Positions 55,213 to 64,000 of a DNA stretch of 64,000 nt are shown in pieces. Numbering within the stretch: the first letter of the stretch is position 1; every line of letters begins with the position of its first letter. The notes below the pieces were generated by a model. The model had not been told where the DNA came from. It saw only the letters and a program-made list of their open reading frames with translations, and ran no database searches. Source of the stretch: Elgaria multicarinata webbii. Lineage: Eukaryota; Chordata; Lepidosauria; Squamata; Anguidae. Where the stretch lies: assembly GCF_023053635.1 (NCBI RefSeq), contig NC_086175.1, positions 126,622,240 through 126,686,239 on the forward strand, given 5' to 3'. The translations under genes and the position numbers were made by a program.

Positions 55213-55439
55213 AACACAACGGGGTAAAGGAAAGCCCCGTCGCGTCTGCCATTTTGTTTGGAATCTTAAAGGGGCCATGTGCGCAGGAGTGCACCAATGA
55301 TAAAGGTAGCTTTAAAAAAAGGGTTCCCTGCTCCCCCCTGCCCCTCGCCACGATCATCCCCCCCGCCCCCATGATGTCCAATCCCCCCGCCCGCGATGTC
55401 CGACACCCCCTGCCCGCCTGCCAAATTGGTGGCCATTCA

Positions 55440-56820
55440 TTAACATCTTGTGTTAATGAATTCCATAGTTTGACTATGCGACATGTAGGGATTGGTCATT
55501 GGAGGTTCACAGTCCAGGGTCTGGGGGAGATATGGAGCAGGATTGCATGATTAACCTACACAGGCAAAAATAGGGTTAGGCACATACTTTGAACTAATTA
55601 TCTGGATAAGCTTTTATAATCTCAGACTACCAACTTCCTTGCTGTCTGACAAGTGATCTAACAGCAGAGCTTAAAATTCAATGCCTGTTTTCATTTCCTT
55701 TGAAAAATCTGAACATTTCTCTTCTCTAAAGCCAAATTTTCCTAACAAACTAGCAAATAGGGGTGGGTGGGATTGGTTTGCTAGGAAAAGAGGAAAGGTC
55801 CCCTTTAGTTCTCCGGATTATCTCAGTCAGCCTGATCTCAATGAAGGCTGCATTCTTCTTGCAGGCCCTCGAATAGCATCTGAAAGCACATCAAGAAGAT
55901 GTCAAAAAACACCCACTTGAAAGTTCTTTCGGATTTTGCCAAAGGCTAGACTGCGCGAGTGAGGGCTTGCAGGTGCTTGAAATGGGAATTGGAATGAGCG
56001 GGGAATTCATCATCTTCCAAGGAATGAATAAGCCTTATTCCCATTTGCCTTGCGGTTTCACGCACGGTGGGGTAACAGGAGTGACAAATGCCACACACCT
56101 GTTTGGGCTTACCTGTACGCCCTGTTTAGCCCATTCCGGCTACGCAGTGGCGCTGCGTTATTTATGTGATGCAGCCACATTGGGCTTTTCTCCCTGAAAC
56201 TGTGCTTTTTCGTGGTGTCGATTTACTGCGATTTAAAAGTTGCTCCAAGGTCACCACGTTCTTTCTTCTGTCTAACCGGTTGAGCCAATAGACGTCCCTG
56301 GGGGCGGATTGAAGCCAGGGGTTGGCCTGGGTAAGCACAGGAAGGCAGACCAGAAGGCGGGTGGTGGTGGTGGTGGTCAATAAGCTGAATGGCTACCAGC
56401 ACTGCGGCTTTTCCGGACGGAGACCCCGCTTCCTCCTGCCACCAGGATTTATCATTTTCTGCGGGGTTTTGTGGGAACCAAGCAGTAATGCGTCGCTGTA
56501 AAGACACCCCCTTTGTCTCTGCCTCCGAGCCAGAATCACTTTTTCAAAACGAATGGGCCATAATTGCCCATTCAGGACCAAGCCACCCCAAAATACTTTT
56601 CACTTCAGCAGGGATAACTCGCAATGATATATAATGCTGCTTGGGACAGTCCTCCCCCTCCTCACCAGCTACTGTGATGATTCCAGTGAAGGTCAGTGGA
56701 AACTGGGAAGCTGAGGGGTGATTTCGGAGGTGATTTCAGAGGCAGACGATCTTATTGTTCCTGCAAATCAAAGAATCCCAGGCTTTGGACCCTGTGGGCC
56801 CTGGCTCTGCTACACTGCTG
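55440..56820. other. Intronic sequence, no gene recognised
   Basis: Open frames here show no family motifs. Includes a short (GGT)n run near 56360. Confidence 0.4.
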
Positions 56821-56821
56821 G

Positions 56822-56940
56822 CAGTGGAGGCTGGTGGCTCCGATACCAGTGGGCTGGTGGTGGTAAATCCATGCCAGGTTTTAGTCAGAACTCTAAAGGA
56901 TTCACTACCCCATTAACATCAGAGCTACCAATATCCACTG
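56822..56940. mobile_element. hAT MITE (CAGTGGAGGC family), internally deleted
   Basis: CAGTGGAGGCTGGTGGCTCC to ATCAGAGCTACCAATATCCACTG minus most of the inner arms; flanks do not match. Confidence 0.8.
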
Positions 56941-57025
56941 GCCACAACTCTCTAATTCTCATGCCCTACTGTAACTCAGCCTGTTACGAAGTTTAACCAC
57001 ATGCCCCTGAAACAGCCGCCTCTTC

Positions 57026-57354
57026 ATAGAATTATAGAATAGTAGAGTTGGAAGGTGCCTATGAGGCCATTGAGTCCTACCCCCTGCTCAATGCTGGAAT
57101 CCGCCCTAAAGCATACTTGACAGATGGTTGTCCAGCTGCCTCTTGAATGCCTCTAGTGTGGGAGAGCCAACAACCTCCCTAGGTAACTGGTTCCATTGTC
57201 GTACTGCTCTAACAGTCAGGAAGTTTTTCCTGATGTCCAGCCGGAATCTGGCTTCCTGTAACTTGAGCCCGTTATTCCGTGTCCTGCACTCTGGGAGGAT
57301 CGAGAAGAGATCCTGGCCCTCCTCTGTGTGACAACCTTTTAAGTATTTGAAGAG
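57026..57354 (-). mobile_element. CR1 LINE 3' end, subfamily A
   Basis: Reverse copy from TAGAATTATAGAATAGTAG to GGATCGAGAAGAGATCCTGG. An open minus-strand frame reads KYLKGCHTEEGQDLFSILP and RLDIRKNFLTVRAVRQWNQL, so it is little decayed. Confidence 0.93.
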
Positions 57355-57384
57355 TTGCTTCCCTTTGCTCTGTTGTTTCCCTGT

Positions 57385-57460
57385 GCTGAATGTCAGATTG
57401 TAAGCTCTTTGAGACAGGGACCTGCAAAGTGCCACACACACCGATAGTGCGGTGGAAAAA
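57385..57460 (+). mobile_element. LINE 3' UTR tail, diverged
   Basis: AGATTGTAAGCTCTTTGAG, ACAGGGACCTGCAAAG and CACACACCGATAGTGC resemble the tail at 45.08 kb. Confidence 0.4.
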
Positions 57461-57786
57461 ACAACCTACAAATTAACTGGAGTTTGCCTGTTAGATAGCA
57501 CTATGAATTTCTGTGATGCAGCAGATCCACATAAGCAGCCTTGGGGTACTTACACTCAATCTGAGGACCCAGCTCAGGGGTCAAGGACAAGTTTGGCATG
57601 CAGAAGGTCCCAGTTTTCAGCACCTCTGGTTAAAGCATCAGGAGTGAAAGACAGGAGATGCCCTTAGGCCACAGAGAGTGACAGTCATTTTGGGCTGGAT
57701 AGACAAATAATATGACCTTGTGTAAGGCAGCTTTTGATGATCCTATCTAAACTGAGGAATGAGGCGTGGGGAAAAGAGGCGAGAGA

Positions 57787-58005
57787 GCCAGGGTGGTGTA
57801 GTGGTGAGAGTGTTGGACTAGGACTTGGGAGATCTGGGTTCTAGTCCCCACTTGGCCACGGGAGCTCACTGGGTTACTCTAATCACAGACTCTCAGCCCA
57901 GCCTAACTGACAGGGTTGTTGTTGTGAGGATAAAATGGAGAGGAGGAGGATTATGTACAGCATCTTGGGTTCCTTAGAGGAAAAAAGGTGGGATATAAAT
58001 GCAAT
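57787..58005 (+). mobile_element. Sauria-type tRNA SINE
   Basis: A-box region TGGTGTAGTGGTGAGAGTG, B-box GGTTCTAGTCCCC starting at 57838, body ATCACAGACTCTCAGCCC and GGATAAAATGGAGAGGAGG, tail GGTGGGATATAAATGCAATC. Confidence 0.9.
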
Positions 58006-58261
58006 CTTATATAAAAATATGGTAGTATTGGCCCAGTGGAAACTTCAAAAAAGTCCAAAGCCCTAGCTTTAATAGTAATTAATTTCCAGACAGCCCTTCT
58101 TGGCCAATCGGTGTGGCGTGAAGGCAGGCCCCAGGTAAGCCACGCGGTTAGGCTGTTGCCGCTGGTGAGGAAAGGTAAGATAATGGAAGGGTCTAATTGG
58201 GGTGTGTGGAGGAGGAGGTGAGGCCACGCCGCATGCAAATTTCAGAGGGGAGATTCACTAT

Positions 58262-58412
58262 TCAATGTTGTTGTTTATATTGTTGTTTTTATGTTTTAAA
58301 TTTTGTATACTTTTAATGTTTGCTGTTTTAACTTTTGTAAACCGCCCAGAGAGCTTCGGCTATGGGGCGGTATATAAATGTAACAAACAAACAAATAAAT
58401 AAATAAATAAAT
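58262..58412 (+). mobile_element. L2-type LINE 3' UTR
   Basis: TTGTAAACCGCCCAGAGAGC then TTCGGCTATGGGGCGGTAT and a (AAAT)n tail. Confidence 0.88.
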
Positions 58413-58532
58413 ATGCATGAGCCATATTGTCATTATTCATCAGCTACTCGGTAGTGAGGAGACCGAAGGGCAAAACAGCAGGAAAGGAGCAGGACTACTG
58501 GCACCCATGGTGACATGGGCTTTACACTACTC

Positions 58533-58533
58533 A

Positions 58534-58581
<48 letters not shown>

Positions 58582-58594
58582 GTAATAATAATAG
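58533..58594. repeat. (AAT)n microsatellite
   Basis: About 19 AAT units with one interruption. Confidence 0.95.
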
Positions 58595-58607
58595 CAAAGA
58601 ATGAATG

Positions 58608-58826
58608 TGCAGCACCTGGTGAAATTCCCTTTCTATCACAACAGTTAAAGTTGCTCTAGTGACCAGATACAAAATTCAGCTGGGCTCCTGCAGCTTTAAC
58701 TGTTGTGATGAAGAGGGAATTTCACCAGGTGCTGCATGTATCCAAGTGACACCTGCGGAAATTCCCATTTCTGTGCAAAACAGTTAAAGATGTTTAACTG
58801 TCCTCCTTTCCATACGGTCACCCTAC
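58608..58826. mobile_element. hAT MITE (TAGGGTGACC family), left end missing
   Basis: GCAGCACCTGGTGAAATTCC through CCTTTCCATACGGTCACCCTA. The left third is replaced by the AAT repeat. Confidence 0.85.
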
Positions 58827-58984
58827 TCAAAAGGCACCATGCAAAAGCTGAAAAAAACACTGGCTAGTTAAGTTTGTAGACCAGCCTATTTGTACGCCCC
58901 AAGGCACAAAAGAAAATTGTGAAGTACTTTTGGGTCCACATCATGTAAAAAATTGGGGCGGCAACCAGGTTGTGGAGGAAAACA

Positions 58985-59065
58985 CAAGCCATCTAAGGCT
59001 AAGCAGCGAGCTTCGGCAATTGGGCGGTATAAAAATGTAATAAATAAATAAAATAAATAAGCACT
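58985..59065 (+). mobile_element. L2-type LINE 3' terminus
   Basis: GAGCTTCGGCAATTGGGCGG then TATAAAAATGTAATAAATA. Confidence 0.85.
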
Positions 59066-59067
59066 TT

Positions 59068-59155
59068 AAGACTGCAATCCTGAGCCAATTTTCCTGGGAA
59101 TAAGTCCCATTGAACTTAATGGTACTTACTTAAGTGTAGGATCACATTGTAAAGC
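59068..59155. repeat. 'GCAATCCT' short interspersed repeat
   Basis: AGACTGCAATCCTGAGCC, GGGAATAAGTCCCATTGAAC and GGTACTTACTTAAGTGTAGG; abuts the L2 terminus. Confidence 0.65.
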
Positions 59156-59159
59156 TCAG

Positions 59160-59650
59160 TTGATTTCAACTTGAAACCCATGTCATCTCATTTAAAATCA
59201 AAGGGATTTTGAAATGCTTCACTTTGGCTGGGCTTCACCCATGAATTCCTTGGTATGGGATATTCAGGATTTATGCAGACGTTTATGGCTTTGACTGCAG
59301 CACAAATACTTCGGTCAGCCTTTATTATTGCTTTCCCTTTCTGCCAAATATAGCCCTTTCTGGTTAGAATGGCCAGTCATGTGAGAGCGGGGAAAAAAAA
59401 GAGAAGTCATCAAGTAATATTTTTAGATAATCCTACCTTTCTTGAAATGTTGCTGAGGGCACAATTCAAACCAAGATAATAATGAAGACCAGCAAGAATC
59501 GCCGGGCAGATCGTCTCTAAGCGACGAGAAACGAGGCTGCCGTGCTAATTTAATAGATTTTGAACCTCTGTTCAGGAAATGGAAGACAGACTGACAGACA
59601 ACTATAAACATGTTGTTATATAAGTAATTGTAGTCCAGATTCAATTTGGA
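59160..59650. other. Low-repeat intronic sequence, conserved-element candidate
   Basis: Unique-looking, with a CG-containing segment near 59495-59530 that is unusual for this AT-rich intron. No exon signature. Confidence 0.35.
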
Positions 59651-59652
59651 AA

Positions 59653-59868
59653 CAGTGGAGGCTGGTGGATCCTATGTCAGTGGGGCGTTGAATCTGCTCT
59701 GGGTTTCAGTCAGAACACTAAAGGAACTACCCAAGGTGCACTGATGGAATCCTCTCCAAGTTTCAGTCAGAACTGTAAAGGAGCTCTGGGTAGCAACTTT
59801 TAGAGTTCTGACTGAAACCCGGAGCAAATTCAGTCCCCCACTGTCATGAGAACTACCAGCCTCCACTG
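59653..59868. mobile_element. hAT MITE (CAGTGGAGGC family), near full length
   Basis: 216 bp, CAGTGGAGGCTGGTGG to CCAGCCTCCACTG with mirrored interior. Flanks TTTGGAAA and TCCGGAAG agree at 5 of 8. Confidence 0.85.
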
Positions 59869-60057
59869 TCCGGAAGCTTTAGACTATCGGAAGGCCTTTG
59901 GCTTAGTGATAAAACACATGTCATGCATAGAAAAAGCAGGGGTGTAATGGTAAATTTTGATGTGCACATGCTCTTTATGACAGTACCCATAGCCACGCCT
60001 CCAAGGATAGCCATGCCTCCAGATATGCAGGCAGCTGCATTGATCCATATCTCTGTC

Positions 60058-60100
<43 letters not shown>
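60058..60100. repeat. (ATCT)n microsatellite
   Basis: About 11 tetranucleotide units. Confidence 0.95.
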
Positions 60101-60449
60101 ATTGAACTATCTATCTATTGTGTGTGTCGCCTACCCTTGTTTTAGTTAAGGATAACCTATGAAGAAAAGAAAAAACTGAATCTGGCTGAAGATTTCTGTA
60201 CCATATCCCTTACTAGCTGCAAGAAGTTGCGTAGCAACTAAATGGAAAACTCCAAACTCTGTGTCTATATTGGACTGTTTTTGCAAGGAATGTGTTAATT
60301 GACATTATGAAAAATGAAAGTTGGAATAACAGATGCATTTGTGGAATCTGGATTTTATTTATTTTTCGAATTGGAGTTTTTGAGATAATATACATCCATA
60401 CTCTTTCTTTCCTTTCCTTTCAACTTAATATTATTTTACTATATAAAAT
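60101..60449. other. Intronic sequence, no feature recognised
   Basis: Nothing assigned. Confidence 0.4.
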
Positions 60450-60450
60450 A

Positions 60451-60461
60451 TTCTCTCTCTC

Positions 60462-60493
<32 letters not shown>
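60451..60493. repeat. (CT)n microsatellite
   Basis: About 20 CT units with one G interruption. Confidence 0.95.
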
Positions 60494-60584
60494 ATGCCAG
60501 TTCTGTTAACAGGGACAGGCCAATATGATCATATCATGCCAGTGTGTTATGACCTACATTAGCTTCCATTCTGTTTTTGAGTCC

Positions 60585-61080
60585 AGTTCAAAAGTTGGTA
60601 TTTACTTTCAAAGTCCTAAACAGCTTGGGGCTAGGTTCCCTGAAGGACTGTCTCCTTCCATGTATACCTGCCTGAACCCTACAATCATCTTCATAAACTG
60701 TACTTTGGGTGCCCCTGTCAAATTATTTGAGGCAGGTGGCTACTAAGAAGATGGCCTTTTCTGCTGTGGCACCCCATTTGTGGAATGAGTTTCCCAGGCC
60801 GTTTCTACACCTGCCTTCCCCCCCAAGATTAATTCCCCAGGTCATCATACCTGTGCATCCAAATAACACACAAGGGATCCTGGGAGCAGGCAGGGACGAT
60901 CCCTCCATTTTCCTGGGATAACTCTTAGGTGTAGAAAGGCTCTGCTGACTGCATGGTGGTCTTTTTGCTACCAACTGAAGACCTCATTTTCTCAGGCATT
61001 CCTTCAGTTTTTTTAAAAATGCATCAGTCCATTTTTACTTCTTTGTACTGCTTTTGCTCTAGTTTTTGCTCTACTTTTGC
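60585..61080 (+). mobile_element. L2-type LINE 3' portion, split by a MITE
   Basis: CCTAAACAGCTTGGGGCTAG, GGCCTTTTCTGCTGTGGCAC, CATTTGTGGAATGAGTTTCC, then after the MITE CATTTTCTCAGGCATTCC. Confidence 0.75.
60797..60943. mobile_element. Foldback MITE (TCTACACC family), nested in L2
   Basis: GCCGTTTCTACACCTGCC at the left faces CTTAGGTGTAGAAAGGC at the right; about 147 bp with a non-coding interior. Confidence 0.75.
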
Positions 61081-61138
61081 TCTACTTTTGTTGTGTTTTA
61101 AACATAAGGTTATAGTATGTTAGGAGGGTATATTACGT

Positions 61139-61620
61139 TAGAAGGGTAAAGGGGGATATGATGGAGGTGTAAAGAATTATGCATGGAGTGGAGAATGTGG
61201 ATAGGAAGACATTTTCTCTCCCTCTCTCATAATACTAGAACCCAAGGGGGTCATCCCAGAAGTTACTTGTTGGGACATTTAGGACAGATATAAGGAAGGA
61301 CTTCTTCACACAGCACAGAGTTAAACAACGGAATTTGCTACCACAAGATGTAGTGATGGCCACCGATTTGGGTGGCTTTAAAAGGGGGTTGGATAAATTC
61401 CTGGAGGAGGAGGCTATCACTAGTCCTGATGGCTATGTGCAACTGCCAGTCTCAGAGGCAGTAAGCCTATATACACCAGTTGCTGGGGAACATGGATGTG
61501 GGGGTGCTGTTGCACTGTGTCCTGTTTACGGGTGCCTGGTCGACAGCTGGTTGGCCACTGTGTGAACAGAGGGCTGGACTAGATGGACCCTTGGTCTGAT
61601 CCAGCATGGCTCTTCTTATT
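61139..61620 (+). mobile_element. CR1 LINE 3' end, subfamily B
   Basis: GGGGGATATGATGGAGGTG, GGAGAATGTGGATAGGAAG, GATGTAGTGATGGCCACCG and GATCCAGCATGGCTCTTC. Longest copy of this subfamily here. Confidence 0.9.
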
Positions 61621-61935
61621 TTTGTTGTTGTTTGTTGAGAAGTATTTTATGGTTGAGAGGTATTGAAATGTGATATGTATCTATCTTTAATAATCAATTT
61701 CATATCCATTTATGTTCCACTGTCAATGCTGTAAACATTAACCTAGTGGCCTTATTCATAGTGTCCTACACTATATATTAAGCCCTGAATGACATCCTAC
61801 CTAGTGAATACCTGTGGTTTAGAGTGACATCTTGTGGTAACATTCATGGGGAAATACATGTCTTCAATATATGTCTTGATCGTATTTATCCAAGGCATTT
61901 GTCCAAACGTTGCGAATTAGAAGAGAGTTGGGGCT
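61621..61935. other. Intronic sequence, no feature recognised
   Basis: Nothing assigned. Confidence 0.4.
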
Positions 61936-61943
61936 CATCAGAC

Positions 61944-62143
61944 CATTGGAAGCTGGTGGCAGTGGGGCGGCACATCTGCTCCAAGTTTCAGTCAGAACCA
62001 ATCAGAATTCTAAGTGAGCTATCCAAAGTGCTGAACCCATTTTTGGGATAGGGATAGCATCTTGAATAGCTCCTTTAGAGTTTTGACTGAAACCTGGAGT
62101 GGATTCACTGCCCCACTGACATGGGAGCCACCAGCCTCCACTG
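61944..62143. mobile_element. hAT MITE (CAGTGGAGGC family) with perfect target duplication
   Basis: 200 bp, CATTGGAAGCTGGTGG to CCAGCCTCCACTG, flanked by CATCAGAC at 61936-61943 and 62144-62151. This fixes the 8-bp duplication size of the family. Confidence 0.93.
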
Positions 62144-62407
62144 CATCAGACCACCGATACAGTGAGGGCATCTTTACATTAAGGGGAAATTATGTTTCTT
62201 ACCCAAGTCGTTTGTCCTTCCTGCTTTTTGGCATGATTGTTATGGGCTACATTACATGGGCAGAGAAGGGTGACTGCAAAGTTTGAATTGAATACTTCCC
62301 CTCCCTCTAGTTCCATTGAGACAACACCATCTAGTGGTGGGAGATCCCACATTTTCAGGATACCACGTTCTTTTCATGGCAGAATTTACAACGGATACTG
62401 CAGGAGA

Positions 62408-62490
62408 CGTCCAGATCATTGATGCCAGGGTCTGAACCTGGGACCTTTATGCAAAGCAGGTGCTGTGCCACTGAGCCACGGCTCTTTTGC
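62408..62490 (-). mobile_element. tRNA-derived SINE head, reverse copy
   Basis: GGTCTGAACCTGGGACC is a B box on the minus strand and GTGCCACTGAGCCACGGCTC lies near the A box. Confidence 0.6.
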
Positions 62491-62499
62491 ATAGCTAGA

Positions 62500-62501
<2 letters not shown>

Positions 62502-62541
<40 letters not shown>
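62502..62541. repeat. (AC)n microsatellite
   Basis: About 20 AC units. Confidence 0.95.
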
Positions 62542-62544
<3 letters not shown>

Positions 62545-62547
<3 letters not shown>

Positions 62548-63555
62548 ATGCAGTTATGGATCATCTAGTAGACTGCTACATGATAGTTGGATCTCAAAGG
62601 GGCAACTCTAGTGTCTGGTGCAATAAAACCACAAGTGTACTTACCTCTCTGCCATTATTACATTGCAAAGCCTAAAAGCCATAACAACTACTTGTGGTGT
62701 TGGGGTGCATTTCTAATTGACTGTGTACGGAAGCCGTATGCTAACATGCTGGTGACAAAAGGCGAACTATGATCACTTATGACATTTCATAATGTTAAGA
62801 CGTCTCCCTTTTCCTCCCTCCCTCCCTTCCTCAAAGGAGTTCTTGGTGGTGTACATCAGGCGTGGGGAATGTCTCCGGGTCCAGGGCTTGATGATATAAG
62901 GCAGGTGTTGGAATTGTGATGGCAGGAGAACACATTAACAGAACGTTTCTCCAAATTTGCTCTTAGAGTGGTGTTAGAGATGTGAGGGTGGGGTCACCCG
63001 GGGCACGGAACTAAACACTTTCTCATGATACATGCAGAGAACACTGCCAAGCAGCAAGGCGGAGCTAAACCAGTTTTGCTACTGTAATTGGGGCTCCTTC
63101 TTGTACAGAAAACGTCAGTTCCGTTTTGCTTTCAGTGTTTGCGTGTGCCTCTTGCAAACAAGTAAAGGTTGCTTGTGCTAAGCCTTCACTTTGTGGATTC
63201 AGTTATTCAGCCACTCTTGCTAGGGAGGGAATGAGCCCCTCCCTCTTCCAAAGCCCCTCCTCCTCCTTCAAAGCCCCTCCCTTCCAAAGCCCCTCCCCCT
63301 AAAGCCACACCCCTTTCCTGACATCACCAAACTCATTCCTCCACACAGAAAGAGTCATAGAGCTGCCTTTCTCTAGCAGTAAGCAACAGACAGGGTCTGG
63401 AAGCGAAACTGGCAGGACGGAGATTTCCCATCCCTGGTGAATGTGGTCGTCGTCCCCCCCCAACCGTTTCTTCGTTACAACTTCTAAGTTGTTTTGGTTG
63501 ACCCACACACCAATGGCCACTGGCACCCAAAGAGCTTCATGACTGAGCAGGGATT
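62545..63555. other. Intronic sequence, no gene recognised
   Basis: Includes a short tandem of CCAAAGCCCCTCC-type units at 63235-63300. Confidence 0.4.
63235..63300. repeat. Short tandem repeat (AAAGCCCCTCC type)
   Basis: Four adjacent variants of CTTCCAAAGCCCCTCC. Confidence 0.7.
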
Positions 63556-63559
63556 TCAT

Positions 63560-63720
63560 TCATTCAAAGAATTTATATGCCACTCTTGAGCTGAGTGGCA
63601 TTTATATGCCACTCTCCTCCAGGGGAGCTTAGAGATCAATCAAAGTAAGACAGTTCCTATCTTCAGTTTTACAATCTAAAAACACACAACATAAAAGGAA
63701 GAAGGGATTGGGAGGTAAGA
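63560..63720 (-). mobile_element. L2-like LINE 3' fragment, diverged
   Basis: TTTATATGCCACTCTTGAGC and CCAGGGGAGCTTAGAGATC, with the ATTTATATGCCACTCT word duplicated; tail TAAAAACACACAACAT. Confidence 0.5.
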
Positions 63721-63769
63721 GGAAAACATTTGCTCCTGTTCTTGTCTGACATTCTAAGCCTTCGCCCAT

Positions 63770-63885
63770 CAGGTACCCTGCAGGTGTCTTGAAATGCAAC
63801 TCCCATCATTCCTAGCCCGCATGGCCTGGGTGTGAATGATGGGTGTTGCAGTCCCAACATATCTGGAGGGCACCAGGTTGTGACA
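63770..63885. repeat. 'ACAACTCCCA' palindromic repeat
   Basis: GAAATGCAACTCCCATCATTC faces GAATGATGGGTGTTGCAGTCC around AGCCCGCATGGCCTGGG. Confidence 0.65.
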
Positions 63886-63926
63886 CACTGCCTTCCTCTG
63901 ACTGGGGGAGTGGTATATAGAAGGCA

Positions 63927-64000
63927 GGAGCCACACTAATGCTTTATAGTGGTACTGAAGTGCACTGCAGGATCTACACTATTGCTTTATAGTGGTACTG
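63927..64000. mobile_element. Foldback MITE (TCTACAC family), cut by the window end
   Basis: CTAATGCTTTATAGTGGTACTG occurs twice around GGATCTACACT, the arm words of the copies at 36.83 and 54.73 kb. Confidence 0.5.

Larger units (their letters stand above)
46025..64000 (+). other. DLG2: DLG2 intron, continues beyond the window
   Basis: No exon beginning IQEFYEV or later DLG2 sequence was found in the remaining 18 kb, consistent with the very large introns of DLG2 in vertebrates. Confidence 0.8.

Noticed and set aside
58433-58672. Leucine-rich open frame over the AAT repeat
   Set aside because: Pure translation of a microsatellite.
62323-62340. Further CTCF-like site CACCATCTAGTGGTGGG
   Set aside because: On the minus strand it breaks the invariant GGC of the core (GGT), so it is only a near match.
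1-64000. Endogenous retroviruses, LTR elements, Polintons
   Set aside because: No long terminal repeats, primer-binding sites, or gag/pol/env or capsid motifs were seen. The reverse transcriptase traces present belong to non-LTR elements.
1-64000. CRISPR arrays and bacterial-type operons
   Set aside because: The only regularly spaced repeat (91 bp) is a contiguous tandem minisatellite without unique spacers, and the genes are spliced vertebrate genes.

Overview
This window looks like nuclear DNA from a squamate reptile, probably a lizard. The evidence is the repeat mix: two CR1 LINE subfamilies, many L2-type LINE 3' ends, a Bov-B (RTE) LINE tail, two Sauria-type tRNA SINEs and several families of short foldback DNA transposons. 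The genes are spliced, with exons of roughly 110-210 bases separated by introns of up to 24 kb. I found no bacterial, organellar or intact viral genes. The lizard family cannot be fixed from the sequence alone.

Gene layout. From about 7.4 to 14.6 kb on the minus strand lies a complete TMEM126-family gene, most like TMEM126A: four coding exons whose splice phases join into a 207-residue mitochondrial membrane protein, plus a probable non-coding first exon in a CpG island. The CpG island (about 14.39-15.06 kb) has two inverted CCAAT boxes and a YY1 motif. On its other side, on the plus strand, is the 5' part of DLG2 (PSD-93): a start exon encoding MPVKKK at 21.70 kb and the L27-domain exon at 45.89-46.02 kb, separated by a 24 kb intron. 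DLG2 and TMEM126 head to head match the mammalian arrangement (DLG2 beside TMEM126B/A). The next DLG2 exon is not in the window, so everything after 46.02 kb is DLG2 intron. By the same synteny the repeat-poor 1-7 kb stretch may hold the 3' end of CREBZF; a well-bounded candidate exon at 4254-4449 may belong to it, but I could not confirm this.

Region by region. 1-7 kb: AT-rich, few repeats. 7.4-14.6 kb: TMEM126 gene, with an old hAT element in one intron and a diverged 140-bp tandem repeat in another. 14.4-15.9 kb: CpG island followed directly by a 91-bp minisatellite, each unit of which has a CTCF-like core. 15.9-19.8 kb: unusually pyrimidine-rich plus strand with a cluster of L2 tails. 20.6-21.7 kb: low-repeat sequence leading into the DLG2 start exon. 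21.7-64 kb: DLG2 introns packed with CR1, L2, SINEs and hAT-type MITEs, several nested and several with readable 8-bp target duplications. At 48.97-49.11 kb there is an isolated exon resembling endothelin-converting enzyme 2 (ECE2), with an intact splice donor, which does not belong to DLG2.

I did not find a new multi-gene system. The observations most worth following are the CTCF-like minisatellite beside the shared promoter, the stray ECE2-like exon, the unassigned exon at 4254-4449, and the nested MITE/LINE insertions that allow relative dating.
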